A stretch of 64,000 nt of DNA from Diphasiastrum complanatum (GCA_029204225.1 CM055100.1:58900975-58964974); one strand, 5' to 3'; shown: positions 43,944 through 56,029, counted from the first letter of the stretch. The notes: generated by a model from the sequence alone, not told the origin. A program made the numbers and translations.

Positions 43944-44777
43944 TGTGAAAACTGCAAAAATAAGCTTGGTAGAGGCCAAAAATCTTGTATATATATAAAC
44001 ACACATGTGTGGAGCCTGTTCCCACATGTGAAACTAGTGTACTTGTCATGTACCATAATCGTATAGGATGTACATATGATTTAATTCAAGTTCTAGTGGC
44101 TAAAAAGGCCAAAAACTAGTTTTCTAGACATATGACACATGGCATCAATCTATTGATTGCATGACCCACACATCCTTTGGTTAGGTGTCATATCCCATGT
44201 GTAGAGGACAGCTCACACGTGTGGAATAAGCTAAAGTAGGCGAATTTTGAGTTCTAGAAGATTTCCAAGTAGATCTCCATATAGAAGTAAAACAGACCAA
44301 AAGTGCTCAAAATAAAAGGTTTTGTCCAAGTGTCAGTTTTGCATGATGAATCATCATATGAGAAAGCACCTTCACACATGTGAGATCAGAGGGATGATCA
44401 GTACCACGAGCTCCCACTTATTGTATATATAGAGCCACATTTGTCCATAATCATTGTGAGACACCAATCTTGGTTTTGGAAGCAATTTTGAGTGATTCTC
44501 TCCATTTGTCTACATTTGTTTTGATTGTTTTAAGGTTCTATCAATGTGTACTTGATTTTTAGGTTGGAGTCCATACTCAGACAGTGTTTCACATGTGTGA
44601 AATCATAAAGTACACTTACCTTCAATTAATGATTGTTCTTGTTAGGATTTTGTGTCTAGAATTGATCTAGATTGATCTTAATCTGAAGTAGTTGATAGAT
44701 CAAGTAATCTGACAACCAATCCCTCTTGAGGATCAGATTAGAATCCACTCTTGCTCCTTTTTTGTACTTTTTGCACA
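43944..44777 (+). repeat. Element L 5' LTR
   Basis: 834 bp. TATA-like tatatatag at 44,424-44,432 and palindrome-type ttcacatgtgtgaa at 44,588-44,601. Where the right LTR has cacgtg, this copy often has catgtg, as expected for CpG decay. Confidence 0.93.
44424..44432 (+). promoter_or_regulatory. Putative TATA box in element L LTR
   Basis: ttgtatatatagagcc is conserved in both LTRs (the other at 60,908-60,916) and would start transcription to the right. Confidence 0.6.
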
Positions 44778-44796
44778 TGGTATCAGAGCCAAGTAC
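44778..44796 (+). promoter_or_regulatory. Element L primer binding site
   Basis: TGGTATCAGAGCCAAGTAC follows the LTR without gap and is complementary to initiator tRNA-Met over at least the first 14 bases. Confidence 0.95.
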
Positions 44797-46249
44797 AAGA
44801 GTTTTTGTTGAAATTGATAGGGTTAATCCAAATCAAAGCCAAAATTAGTAGTTTTTTGGAAACTAGTCAAATTTTGTGTAGCGAGTTGGATTTGATAGCT
44901 ATTCTCAAAATTTCTGGTCCAGATCTTGTTGTGGGAATCCTTTTCACACGTGTGAGGCCGTACAGCTCCGGTTTTGACTGAGAAATTTCAAAAATTTGTA
45001 GAATTTGACTCACATACCCAATTTGAGTGATTTTTGGTGCAAAATCAAGCATTTTCTATAGAAAATCTAATCCCTTGATTAGTTTTTGGATTAGATCAGT
45101 CAAGAAACTAAATTTGAAGCTTGAATAAGGTGCATTAATTGATTATCTCTGATTTTTTTGAGTGCATGTTGAAGTTGAGAGAGTGATAGGGTCAAGTTTA
45201 GAAGCATCAATTTGCTAGAAAACGTCCTTGGATCTGTCCTCCAATGAAACCTTTGAGAGTTTCTAGTGCATATAGAGCATCTATGCAAATCTTTTATAGA
45301 ATTTGACATAGATTGGTTTCAATTGAAAGTTCTAGAAAAGAGATTGAGATCCAAGTCACATTATTCAATCCTACTCAATTTGTTTGAGTGTTTGTGAGGT
45401 TTAAAAAGAGGCATTAAGGTGTCTATGGCAAATGTGTAGAGAGAGATCCAATTTTCTAAGAGTTCCTTCCTTTGTAGAAGGCAAGATCTAGAAGCTCATT
45501 TTGTGTTGTTATTGGTGGAGAATTTGTATTCTCCTAGGTGATCAAATCTTTCTAAGTGGCATTAGCTCTTTGAAGCACAATATCTTAGTGAGAAAAATCA
45601 CAACTTTTGATTTTGAATTTCATTCCAAGTCTTAAAAAGTAGAGTAATTGGTGGAATCCAATAGGAGTGATTGAATTCAATTTATTGAGCAAAAATTGAC
45701 ATAGTATGTATGAAACTCAAATTAGTTCTATTCAACTTTTTTTGTGAGAGTGTGAGGGTCAATTTGAGATCCCATTGGATGTCTAGAATGAGGAGGAGTC
45801 CATATTTGAGTATTCATGCATGGTTGAGATCTTTGTGAATCTCTAGTTGTCTAATTTTTTAAGCTTTGTGAAAAATTGGTGGTATGGTTTGTTGTCAAAT
45901 CAAATCAAATTCATTCTAAATCTCAAGCGTGAGATTATTTGGGTCAAGAGTGAGTCCAAAAGAAGTGATTAAGTTTGATTTTCATGTGTTTGAATCAAAA
46001 TCCATCTTTTGTTCAAGAATCTCAAGTGTTGAGAGAACTAATCAAGTGAAAAGGAAACTCTAGGTGTCAAATCTTTTCATATCCATTTCAACTTTCAAAA
46101 GAAAGAGTCATTGGTATTTGATGAATCCAACAGGAGATTGTGTGCTTTTGTCTTAGTGATCAAAGCAAAGTTTCCAAGTGACTAGTCATTAGTGTGAAGA
46201 TTGATTCTTAGGTTTGTGAGCTAGATCTTTTGTAGATCATTCTAGATTA
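44797..46249 (+). other. Element L leader, non-coding
   Basis: 1.45 kb without a convincing frame. It contains one more ttcacacgtgtgag copy at 44,943. From about 45,300 to 46,240 the phrases agttt-gag-tcaa, ttcaagtg/ctcaag and gattgaatt recur irregularly, which suggests decayed repeats or a degenerated Gag capsid region. A UBN2 domain cannot be read here. Confidence 0.6.
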
Positions 46250-46909
46250 TTGAAGATGTTCAAATCTAGTCTGTTGAAAGTCACAAATTACATTTGTAGA
46301 ATCATATCACAGGTTTTTATTCACATGGCATCAATAGGTGGCATCCTATTGAAGGAAAGAAAGGATCCTAAGTGCAACCTTTGTGGCAAGGGAGGATATA
46401 TTTTCTCAAGATGCTACAAAAAGAAGACCAATTCATCCAAGGAGAACCAAATCAAGGGGGACAAGGAGAAGGATGGAGCTTCAAGTTCGAAATGCAAATA
46501 CAAAAAGGACAAGTCCAAGGAAAGGTGTTTCCTTTGTGGAAAGGTGAATGAGGCTTGGAGTCTCACAAGGACTTGCAAGATTTGTCTTCAAGAGTCCATC
46601 ACAACACGTGTCAAATCTTTTGAAATTTTTCATTTGGAAGTGCATTGGTTGGTTCAAGATGCAAAGATAGATGTCACTTTCATGAAAGTAACTTGGATTT
46701 ATTTTATGTCCTTGGAAAGTATTTTGCTTGGAACTTTAGATAGGTTCAAACTTATTGTTATGATCCAAGAGAAAGCAATCAAGAATAAGGAGCAGCAATC
46801 ACAAAATGAAAATAGTTTCATTTATGCTATCATGTCAACTTATGAAGAACCATTTTGCTTTGAAGAGATTTTTGAATCTCTGTGGGGTCGAAGATCTCTC
46901 GTAGTATAG
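46250..46909 (+). pseudogene. Element L Gag tail and pol-linker frame
   Basis: A 219-codon open frame. A zinc-knuckle-like CNLCGKGGYIFSRCYKKK lies near residues 38-55, with Tyr in place of the His ligand. A Lys-rich spacer leads to a second half-knuckle, CFLCGKVNEAWSLTRTC. The protease site is absent. Near the end, YAIMSTYEEPFCFEEIFESL resembles the EEP-x-xFEEA...W linker that precedes copia RT, implying large deletion or divergence between. Element M interrupts the frame at 46,881, so the last residues are M sequence. Confidence 0.6.
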
Positions 46910-47690
46910 CCCTTCCGCCTGTCAACAAAGGTTAGATCACTAAATAGGTGCCTAACTATGCATAGATGCTACTTTTAGTTAAATTCCTACTTTCTCCCTT
47001 AACTCTACTCACCATTATACTACTGCTCTTTAACTCTAATCCTCTACACTAACATTCATCATAGTTTTGGTTGAAGGGAAGGGATGGAGAAGAAGAGATT
47101 GAGAAGAGAAGAGAAAGAGAGAGAAAGAGAGTGAGGGTGAAGGTTAGCTCAAATGCTCCTTATGCTTGCTAATGGAAAAACATTCACTATGGCAAACAAT
47201 AAAACATGGAAATGGAAAGCAATAGAAAACACAACCAAAAGCAATAGCAAGTAGTCAATAGCAAATGAGGATGCTTCTCTTCCAAAAATGGTAGAGTTTC
47301 CTCCTTCTCATTAAGCATGGAAATAGTGTACAAATGGTGCCTTTTTATAAAATGGAAAAGGCCCTTGCCCCTCAATCTTATTGGCTAATATTCACAATGA
47401 TCCTAACCATTCATCTTGGACCCAACTTGATCCAAGGGTCCACAAGAAGTACATTAGAAATCACAAGATTCATGTGAGTCCCAATTTGGACCCAACTCTA
47501 AAAAGTGATCTCTAAGTTTAAAAATGACATTGGGCCTCTAGTTTTATTTTAATTACAAGGCCCAAGTCAAGTTTATTTTATTTACAACTTCAATTGCGTG
47601 CTCATTGGACCATGGGACACGCAGGATGTCATGCCCTCGCAACACATTTTATTGGAGGATTTTATTTATTTACACTTTGTTGGGAATACC
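46881..47690 (-). repeat. Element M 3' LTR, inner border uncertain
   Basis: Matches 58,839-59,335 closely up to ggcccttgcccc. It continues with sequence partly lost from the right copy; gatctctaagtttaaaa matches again at 59,344. A possible end is acccccaaca at about 47,690. It contains tttttataaaatgg, a TATA-like site for minus-strand transcription near 47,345, and a tRNA-Asp-like stretch at 46,900-46,925. Confidence 0.75.
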
Positions 47691-50600
47691 CCCAACAGGG
47701 CCCACGGTCTGAAGTAGTGCCGGTCCCTCGGCACTCTGCCGGTTTAGTAGAGTGTTCGCTTGGACCGCCTCTGGTGGATGAGATATCTCGTAATGTCTTC
47801 CATGAAGTTGAGACGGTCCAGTTTCTTTCAGTCTTCTGGCGTGTGGAAGGACTTGTGAACTCCTGTCAACCATTCCTGATCCACCCATGCATGGAATCGT
47901 TTCGTCCATGGATCACCAAGGAATGCAGCTCGGTAATATACGCGAGCGACTGGCAGTTGGTCTTCAACTTTGTCGGAAGCGAGCGCCTTATTTGGATCAA
48001 AGAATATGGAGAGAAAGAAATCATCCCATTTTGTTTCAATGCCCATTAAATATTCCAAGTCCCGGGCGTAAGTGGCTATCGCCCGGACTGTGGGATCGGA
48101 ACAATTGATGTAGTGGCTGGCGAATGCGGAGAAAGCCCTTCTGGTGTCTACGTCCATTTTTCACCCATATTCGGATTTGATGATTGGCCAGTTGAAATTG
48201 TTGAGTGTGATCTGGTCCAGAGGAGTGTCGCATTCCGCCCATTTGGATCTTCTTGGACATGGCAGGAAATGTGCGTTCACCCGTAACTGTTGCGGACTCG
48301 TCATGTAAGCCCTGATGGCCATAGGGTCTCTCTCAAATAACTGTTGTCGCCACTCCAGTTGTGGTTGGAGGGCGGGTAAGGCTTGCAGTTCTTTTCCCTT
48401 GATGGTCTGAGCTGAGAATGATAACTGCCAGCCGCCTCTTGATGACTCGTGGGAATATTTGGATAAAAATTCATTGATGTTCTCCTCCACGGATTTCGAT
48501 CTTCGGAAGGCCCGGCTGACAGATATCGTTCGTGACCCTCTAGATGATGTTGTTGGGCCCTGGCTGGTGGTTGCACCTTGGCTCTGGTCGCGCATCTCAG
48601 CGGCCGCATCTGTCTGCCCTTGGTCCTGGCCTTCGACCCTTGATCTGGTTGAAATCCCCCTACTGCCTGTTGGCTCTGGTCTTGGCTGGTACCAGCCTGT
48701 GCAGCGTCAAAATTAGGTGGCGGTGGAATTACCATGGGGGTGGGCTGGGCCTTCATTTCCATGTATTTTTGGGATCCCTTGAGGGCTTGCTTGGCCTGGG
48801 CGAGCTCTTGCGTTGAGCTTGCCCGATACTTATTGAATTTCACCTGGTAGCTGTTCAGGGTTTGGCTTAAATCTGCACCTGATGTCATAGAAGATTCATC
48901 TCTGATTGGGAAAGCGGCCTTGTGTCCGGTGCAGATTGAGCTAACCAGACGAGCTTCTCATCTTGTAAGGCTTTAACCTCCATCCCCAGGTGCGTGTTCT
49001 CTGCTTCCAAAAGTGTAAGTTGCGCCTGGATGGGAGCTAGCCATTGGGATGCTTCAGTTTGAAGCTCCCGCACCTTTGTGGAGGCCTCCGTCAGCGCTTT
49101 GGAGAGGCTTTGAATATATTTGTTTAGGCCCTCCTCCTTTTGCTGCAACTTGGCAATCTCCTGGTGCCCTGCTTGTTCATGTTGCTGAGCTAGAATCAGC
49201 TCTTGCTACAGCTTGGTGAGGTTTGCTCGCAGCTGTGTATTATTTGTTGCCAATTGTATTACCCTGCTTTCCAGAATAGCTTTGGCTGCTACCGCATCCA
49301 GGATGTATTTTCCTAGTGTTTGGTACGCCGTCGTTAGATCCGTGAGAGCAGCTGGTACACTAGCACTAGCAGGGGCTTGTGTTGTATCAGCCCCGACGAC
49401 TTGTGGAATTCCGTAGTCATTGTCCTCGATTAGATTTTTATTTATCCTGATGCCATTTGGGGCAATAGGGTCAGCCCGATCTGGTGATGCTACAAAAACT
49501 GTTTGTACAAATGCATCATCAGGCAGCGGTTGGCTGCCCTCAGCAACCTTTGGCGAAGCGGGTGGGGTGTGAGAAACAACTGTGGAAACAGGGGCGAGGA
49601 CGGTTTGTCCGAATGAGAGGATGGGAGAAACAGTGGAGAACTGAGGGTGGTGTGGAGTATGGAAGAAGGTGAGGATGGAGCGAAAAGTGTCTGGCGTGGA
49701 GGTGAAAAATTGATAACTTGCATCCATGCCAGAGTGTCGGGGGACAATTGCGAATCAGAAGTGTTGAATGTGAGAAGAGCAATGGTTGTGGCAGGAGTAA
49801 TGGAGGATGCGATGGTGATGGATGGAGCAGCGGACACTCGAAGAGAAGTAGGAGTGGTATCAACAGAAGAAACGGAGATGGAGACAGAATTAGATGTGGA
49901 TGGAATAGGAAGAGAGGTAGCGACAATAGAAATTGGAGTGGGGGGTTGCACGGAAGACGAAGTGGCAGTGGTTGATGGAGTGGTTAGTGCGGCAGTGGAG
50001 ACACGTCTTCGGGTGACAAGTGGAGATGTGGAAGTAGAGGTAGTGCCATGCATTTGTTTGTTGACTGTTGTGTTAATGACTGTAGGTTGGGAGGAGGTAG
50101 ATGCTTGAGATGGTGGGTAAAGGTTAGTATGTGGCACAAGAGTAGATAGGAGGGATGAGCATTGGAAACTGCACACTTTTGCCTCGAGAAGTGTGCAGGC
50201 AAAGTTACACAACAGGGGGCCTGCTGCGATTTGCTCACGGTTGTTGGGTTTGATGGAGTTTGTTAGTTCTCGAATAAGGAAGTTATGCCAGTCATATGGC
50301 ACAACGGAGGGGTTAGGGAATGCCAGAAAGGATTCCACTATCTGACTCAGCAGCGTAGAATGGATTATGTCCTTGCAAAATTTTGAAATAACCAGAAAGT
50401 TATTCAACGGATGTGCAGCTGCCTAGATGACAGGTTCCGTGATAGTTTCTATCAGGTAACCATTGTTAGTCTGGATAGAAATTTCTGGTGTGGTTTGGGT
50501 GACGAAGTATTTGATCAGAGCTTTAGCGTGGCGATGGGAGATGGGTTGACGATCACCGGACATAATGCCAACGGTAATCATCGAGTCGGCGTTAATCCTA

Positions 50601-50866
50601 AGCTTGTACATGGTACCTTGGTACAGGAAGTGAAAACAAGCTTTGTCCTCGTCCCAGGTGGCGTAAGCGTGAAGGGCGAGGCCCATGTTAATCTCAGAAT
50701 GGAAGAGCACCGAGTAAAAACCCATTGCTTCAAGGAGGGGTCCGGCTGTCTGCAGCCATAGTTGGATCAAAGTGTCAGAGGGTAGAGGCCAAATCTGCGT
50801 GGCCTCGGGGATGTCACGCTGGATCACCTGTTTGGCACCAGAGTCTTCAGAGGATGAGGAGGCCAT
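47670..50866 (-). pseudogene. Element M extra 3' reading region
   Basis: Broken frames between integrase and the 3' LTR. It begins MASSSSEDSGAKQVIQRDIP (50,866) with a globular part (WLQTAGPLLEAMGFYSVL, ALHAYATWDEDKACFHFLYQ). After a stop comes HNFLIRELTNSI, then a Ser/Thr/Pro-rich tract of about 170 residues (50,100-49,700), a coiled-coil-like Ala/Leu/Gln/Glu-rich part (49,330-48,910), a Pro/Gln-rich linker, and a C-terminal part (AFSAFASHYINCSDPTVRAI, 48,140). No signal peptide or membrane segment is seen, so it is not obviously env-like. Extra 3' frames are known in Tat/Athila-type elements; this one is not recognised. Confidence 0.55.
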
Positions 50867-50869
50867 GTT

Positions 50870-51945
50870 AGCAATGATGATTAGTGGTCGAGAAAAGTCA
50901 AAAAAGTAGAAAACGGTGAAAAATGGAAGGAAACAGTAGAAAACTGAGAATAGTGAGTGTTGGATGACAATGATTGTAGTTCAGAGCGCAGATCGGTGTG
51001 CAGATGACAGTTGGTAGGAAGTTTGGTTGAAAACAGAGAACTTGGTATTTTCAGTGAAAATTTTGGCAGAACTTCGCTAGCAAAGGTGACAAATGACTCA
51101 AATTCAGCCCTTATATAGCGGAATTTAGAGTGCGTATTAGGTGAAATTCACTTTCCCTTGTTCAATTCCACCCAAATTTTGGCAGGCACCTTCTTCACAA
51201 AATTCTAAGACCTCAGGGAAGTCTGCAACAGTTTAGAAGGTGATTTGACTGCTATGCGAAGGTTCTGCGAGGGTTCAGGCTGTCTACAAGGGTTCAACTC
51301 TCGCAGGAAGTGATCTCTCGCATAACTTGTTCTTGTGATTGGATTTTCAAGATCATACCACGTAGGCAGGCTAATTTCACGATTCTGATTCCATTTAGGC
51401 ACCTTGTGAGAGTTGGTAAGTTGATCTTGATGCTCTGTGAGGGTTCTGAAAATTCTGCTTCTAGGAACTCTCGCAGACACTAAAATTTGATGATTCCTCC
51501 ATCAGAAAGTCTCGCAGAGATTTTCATGGATGCATCTAGGTCAGATCTGGTGACTGTTCAATTTTCAAGAGCTATCTCCCAGGGGATCTCAAAAAATCAT
51601 GAAAAAAGTGCTCCTTTAGAGTGTTTTTGACGAGATCTCGAGATTTTCTGATTTTTAACTTTTGTAAACTGGTAATCAACTTCCTCCAGGCTTGATCTAA
51701 CTGTCGGTAGTGCTCTGGAAGTTTTGATGGATTCTTGGTAGTAGATCCCTCAGTCAATCTGATGATCTGCTTCCTTTTTTACCCTATCAAGATCTGGATC
51801 CTCTTGGATTCTGATGAATTTCCCTGATCTTGCCAGATTCGGCTGAATCTTGATGGATTTAGCTTGATTTGGCTTGATCTCCCAGATCTAGTGGTGATGG
51901 CTGAGCAGATTAGCTTTCTGTAACGTGCCACCCCCAATCTGGATC
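50870..51945 (-). other. Element M spacer between integrase and extra frame
   Basis: Non-coding. Around 51,255-51,520 the motif aactctcgca, its complement tgcgagag and variants occur about eight times, the same motif that fills the M leader at 57.8-58.5 kb. A run of gatct-containing words (gatctgg, agatctgg, ttgatctccc) occupies 51,770-51,900. Confidence 0.65.
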
Positions 51946-51949
51946 TATC

Positions 51950-52917
51950 TTACTGTGGTGGCCAGTACTTGTGCAACCGGCTACCATTGATGGGTGTGTC
52001 GAAGGGCGTCCCATCAAGCTGTTCTAAGTTCACGGCCCCATGATTAAGAATTTCCTTGATCCTATAAGGACCTTCGCCCGTGAATTTTAACTTCCCCTTG
52101 ATCGCCTTGGTTTTATACATCAGGACCAGATCTCCTGAACGAAGATCCTTCTTTTGTAATCTGCGATCATGCCAAGCTTTACGTCTTTCCTTTTCCTCTG
52201 CCAGTGCATGCACAACTAGTAAGTGTGTTTCACAGAGTTTATGCAGAGCTTCATGTCGTAGCTGTACAGATTTGGACTCATTAGGATGTTGCGCAGTGGC
52301 AATCCTTAATGATGGAACTAAAAACTCTACTGGCATCACAGCATCCTGACCATATACCAATTGGAAGGGTATTTGATCGGTGCTCCCTTTATATGTTGTC
52401 CTGAATGCCCACAGTGCAACATGCAACTTGTGTTCCCAATCTAATCTGCTAGCTTCAACTGTTTTCGTGAGCACGCTACACAGGATCTTATTGGATGATT
52501 CTGCTTGCCCATTACCATGAGGATAATAAGGCGTACTGGTTCTGTGGATCACAAAGAATTCCTCCAATAGGACCTTGATGGTCTCGTTGATGAAATGGCT
52601 TCCGCGATCACTGACTAGTTCCACCAGGCACCCGAAGCGCACGATGATATTTTCACAAAGGAACTTGGCAGTGGTCCTAGCGTCTGCTACTCATACTGCC
52701 TTGGCTTCGACCCCTCCAATCCCCATTTTTTGAACGGTGCTTGGGCTAAGACTGGGTGCAGTAGATCATAGTTCAATCTCGTTGGTCTTTTTGCCCTTTG
52801 GCACACATCGCACTTTTTCAAGTATTCCTCTGTGTCTTTATGAATCGTTGGCCACCAACATCCTGATTGCAAGATCTTGCGAACTATAATGTCAGATGCA
52901 AAATGACCTCCACCCAT
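51950..52917 (-). pseudogene. Element M integrase
   Basis: 52,917-52,687 encodes the zinc domain end (GGGHFASDIIVRKILQSGCW, then KKCDVCQRAKRP). At about 52,700 the frame breaks and text jumps from KKWGLEG to VEAKAV, so about 30 residues with the first catalytic Asp are deleted. Next come the core (ELVSDRGSHFINE, second Asp; YYPHGNGQAESSNKIL, Glu) and the C-terminal GDLVLMYKTKAIKGK, then GPYRIKEILNHGAVNLEQLD, in a 230-codon frame. No chromodomain follows; it ends SRLHKYWPPQ. Confidence 0.85.
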
Positions 52918-52985
52918 GCCTTCATGTGAAAGTGAAATGATCTGGGTGGTCTCATGAGGAAGAATACACCGCCGAAGAATTCCAT

Positions 52986-54458
52986 CTAGACCTTTCGGTA
53001 CAACTGGCCGGCAATCAGCTGATAAGGTCTAGCTTTCAAGATCAATTTTCGTTGTTCCGCCTTTGGTAGTGATTTGTCTGGTTGGCCCCGCATTAGATAT
53101 TCAACAATGTCGGTAGCCCATTCTGGTACCGTATCTACGTAAAATAAGACAGCATCTGCCAGCTCATCGTGGGGTTGGGTTGCAATCTCCTTTCCCTTGA
53201 TTTGTGACACATAATCTGCCATGTAGTGTTGTTTTCCCTTGCGAACTACTATCCGAAAATCAAATTCCAACAACAACAGGATCCATCTGGTGATTCTCCT
53301 GGTGTTGCAAATTTTATTGACGAGATATAGCAAGGGTTGATGGTCCGTATAAAAAGCAAAATGTGTGGCCATCAAATAGTGTCAAAACTTCTTAACTGCA
53401 TAGATCATTGCCAGTGCTTCTCGCTCTGTGGTTGAATAGTCCATTTCGGTATCACTGAGCTGTCGGCTTGCAAATCGGATTGGAAAATGCTTTTTGTGTT
53501 CACCTGGCTGGGTTAAGACTGTTCCAATTGCATACTTCGATGCGTCTGTATGCACGTGGAACTCAATGGACCAATTGGGTGGTCGTAGGATTGGTGCTGA
53601 GACCAATGCATCCTTAATCTTCTAGAAAGCCTTTAGAGCTTCCTCATTCCAATGTGGATCCGTTGTGAGCTTGTAAATTGGTCTGGCTAACTCCGCAAAA
53701 TCAAGAATGAAGATCCTATAATAGTTAGCATGTCCCATGAAAATGTAGACCTCGCGGATCGTCCCTGGTGGTGGTAGATCAACAATGATCTTGATCTTTG
53801 ATAGATCTGTGGCGATCCCGTGTCTTGACACTATATGGCCGAGTATCAAGCCATGTGTCACCCAGAATTGACATTTTTCTAGATTCATGGAGATTTGGTA
53901 TTCGCGGCATTTTTGTAGGACCTTTTTCAAATTGGATAAGTGTTCTGAATCTGGTCCATGCACGCACAGATCATTCAAGAAAATTTCCAGAAATTTTTGC
54001 AAATAATCCTTGAATGTCACCTGCACGACTCGCTGGAAAGTGCTTGGGGCATTACAAAGTCCGAATGGCATCACTTTATAGGCATAAGTTCCCCATTTCG
54101 TGGCGAATGTTGTCTTGTGCTGGTCCTGGGGGGCTATTTTCACCTAGTTGTAGTCGTTGAAGCCGTCCAGAAAACTGTAGGCTTCGTCACCAGCTACTCT
54201 ATCGATGACACTTTCCGTAAATGGTAAAGGAAAATGGTCCTTCTTGGTGACTGCATTAAGTGTCTTCAGATTCACACAGATACGCATTTTGCCATTCTTC
54301 TTGGGTACTATAACTATCAGTGATACCCATTCTGTGTGCTCGATTTTGTAAATGAAATCTGCATCCATAAGTTTCTGCAACTCTTGCTTGATCAGTTTTG
54401 TATAATTCGGGTTGCAGCGGTAGTAACGGCTTACCTTGGGGACTGCTCCGTCCACCAA
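52986..54458 (-). pseudogene. Element M reverse transcriptase and RNase H
   Basis: RT (54,458-53,622): RYYRCNPNYTKLIKQELQKL, IVPKKNGKMRICVNLKTLNA, LPFTESVIDRVAGDEAYSFL, then a stop, APQDQHKTTFATKWGTYAY, MPFGLCNAPSTFQRVV and the palm FLEIFLNDLCVHG, where LDD has become LND. RNase H (53,606-52,990): FHVHTDASKYAIGTVLTQPG, MDYSTTEREALAMIYAVKKF, a stop, then FYTDHQPLLYLVNK and KQHYMADYVSQIKG. Three stops interrupt an otherwise continuous frame, implying few mutations since it was active. Confidence 0.9.
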
Positions 54459-54512
54459 AGCTATGGTGTGCTGGACTACTATTGGCGGAATGCCCTTTAA
54501 ATCACTATAGCT

Positions 54513-55582
54513 CTAGGCAAAACAGTCTTTATATTCCACCAACAAGGACCGTAGTCTCTTGAACTGTGTGGGTGTTAATTGCTCTCCCACATGCACTATC
54601 CTTTCTTCTTCTCCTGATTCCGCAAGATTCATCAACTGTGTTCGCGTAGGTCCCTCGAAGACTTGTTTCGTTGGTGTCTGACTTTGATCAGGTTCTCGTT
54701 GGGCTTGCGGCATCATGATTATCACGTCGTCCAATGTATAATTTTTGAAAGTATCAGACATCTCATGAACTGGAGCTCGTCGAGATTCCTCTTTCAACAT
54801 ATTGATCTTGGCCCGACTGATCATTTTTTTATTTTTTGTCACCTGTGTAGAAGATGACGCTGTATCTGAGTCCAACTTGATTGAATTCAAGGAATCCAAC
54901 ACCTTCTTATTGCTCTTTTTTGTCATTTTGATGGGTTCATCCTTGTTGTCTTTCTTTGGGACTGCTGTGACATTCGCCTCACGGTTGCGAATATCAATGT
55001 CTACTATAGCTATTGCCTCTTTGCGTAGGTCACTCCATTGGATCACCTAGTTGTAGCGTTGCTTCAACTGATTCTTCTTATTCGCAGGTGCCTTGGGTGG
55101 TTCAATCCTTGAGACTCTCGTAGCAGACCTTTGTGGTGGTTGATTTGGTACCTTCTTGGTTCCGTAACTCTGTTCTCGAAGGTGAGTTTCCATGTACCCC
55201 AGTTGTGTACTACTTGCACAGCCCTCAACCATGGTCTTCCCAGTAAAATACGATATGCAGATGGAGATTCAGGTATATCCATGACCACAAAAGTAATCAC
55301 ATACCGCATGCCTGCTATTTTTATGGGAATATCAGCAACTACACCTTTTGGTTTCACACAGGATTGATCTGCTAGCTTGATGGCGAATCTGACTGGCTTC
55401 AATCCATGTAATCCCCATTTTCCGTACAAGGTAGTGGAGATCAGATTGACACCTGATCCCCATCTACCACTGCCGCTCGTCCTCGTATCTCTTGTGTTTG
55501 ATTGGCAAAGTGATGTTGTGTTCCTCACTTTCCCATGCTGCTCCGATGTGGAGGACATTACTTGTTTCATCATAGCCCGCAC
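54513..55582 (-). pseudogene. Element M protease and linker to RT
   Basis: The protease region shows GSGVNLISTTLYGKWGL, IKIAGMRYVITFVVMDI and YRILLGRPWLRAV. The active-site Asp lies in GRAAVVDGG-type sequence, but one base is lost there (55,455-55,470), putting VVDG and SGVNLI in different frames. The linker frame (55,046-54,513) is Lys/Asp-rich and contains DKEDEP-like spacers, with FKRLRSLLVEYKDCFA leading into RT after a stop. Confidence 0.75.
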
Positions 55583-56029
55583 AATAGACGGGCTCAGGCG
55601 CTACTGGCTCCTCATCCGCCTTGGCCCATTGAGCTAAAAGGCTTTTCGTTTTTGGTGCAATCCGCAGTAATTCTCCGAGGGGTAAACTAACGTGGCTTGA
55701 CAGCAAGAGTGTGAGCCTTTCAATGTGTGGTTCCTCAGGCTCCACCATGTGAAAAGGTGGTTCATGTTGGTGCAACCGATCATTCTGATCAGTGCGCAGT
55801 GGTGAGCCCGTTTGCGGATCCCGTTCGATGCCGACTGGAGGTTCCGTGGGATTGTTTCATTCTTGCTCTTTTTCCTCCTCTTGTGCTTTTTGTACCCAGT
55901 GTCTTATTTTCTGGTACTATCTTCTCTCTTCCCTCACATTTGGATATGGCGCTGAAGTTGAGGGTTGGTCGTCAGTGACCGATGGTGGTGGTGAGGGCGC
56001 ATAACAGCTAACACATGAGCGTAGTCGTG

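Noticed and set aside
47594-48108. Plus-strand frames of 151 and 73 codons near the M 3' end
   Set aside because: Antisense to the extra frame of M; no domain, and the minus-strand reading has coherent composition.
49540-50238. Plus- and minus-strand open stretches overlapping the Ser/Thr/Pro-rich tract of M
   Set aside because: Low-complexity sequence stays open in several frames. Only the frame continuous with the upstream globular part was kept.
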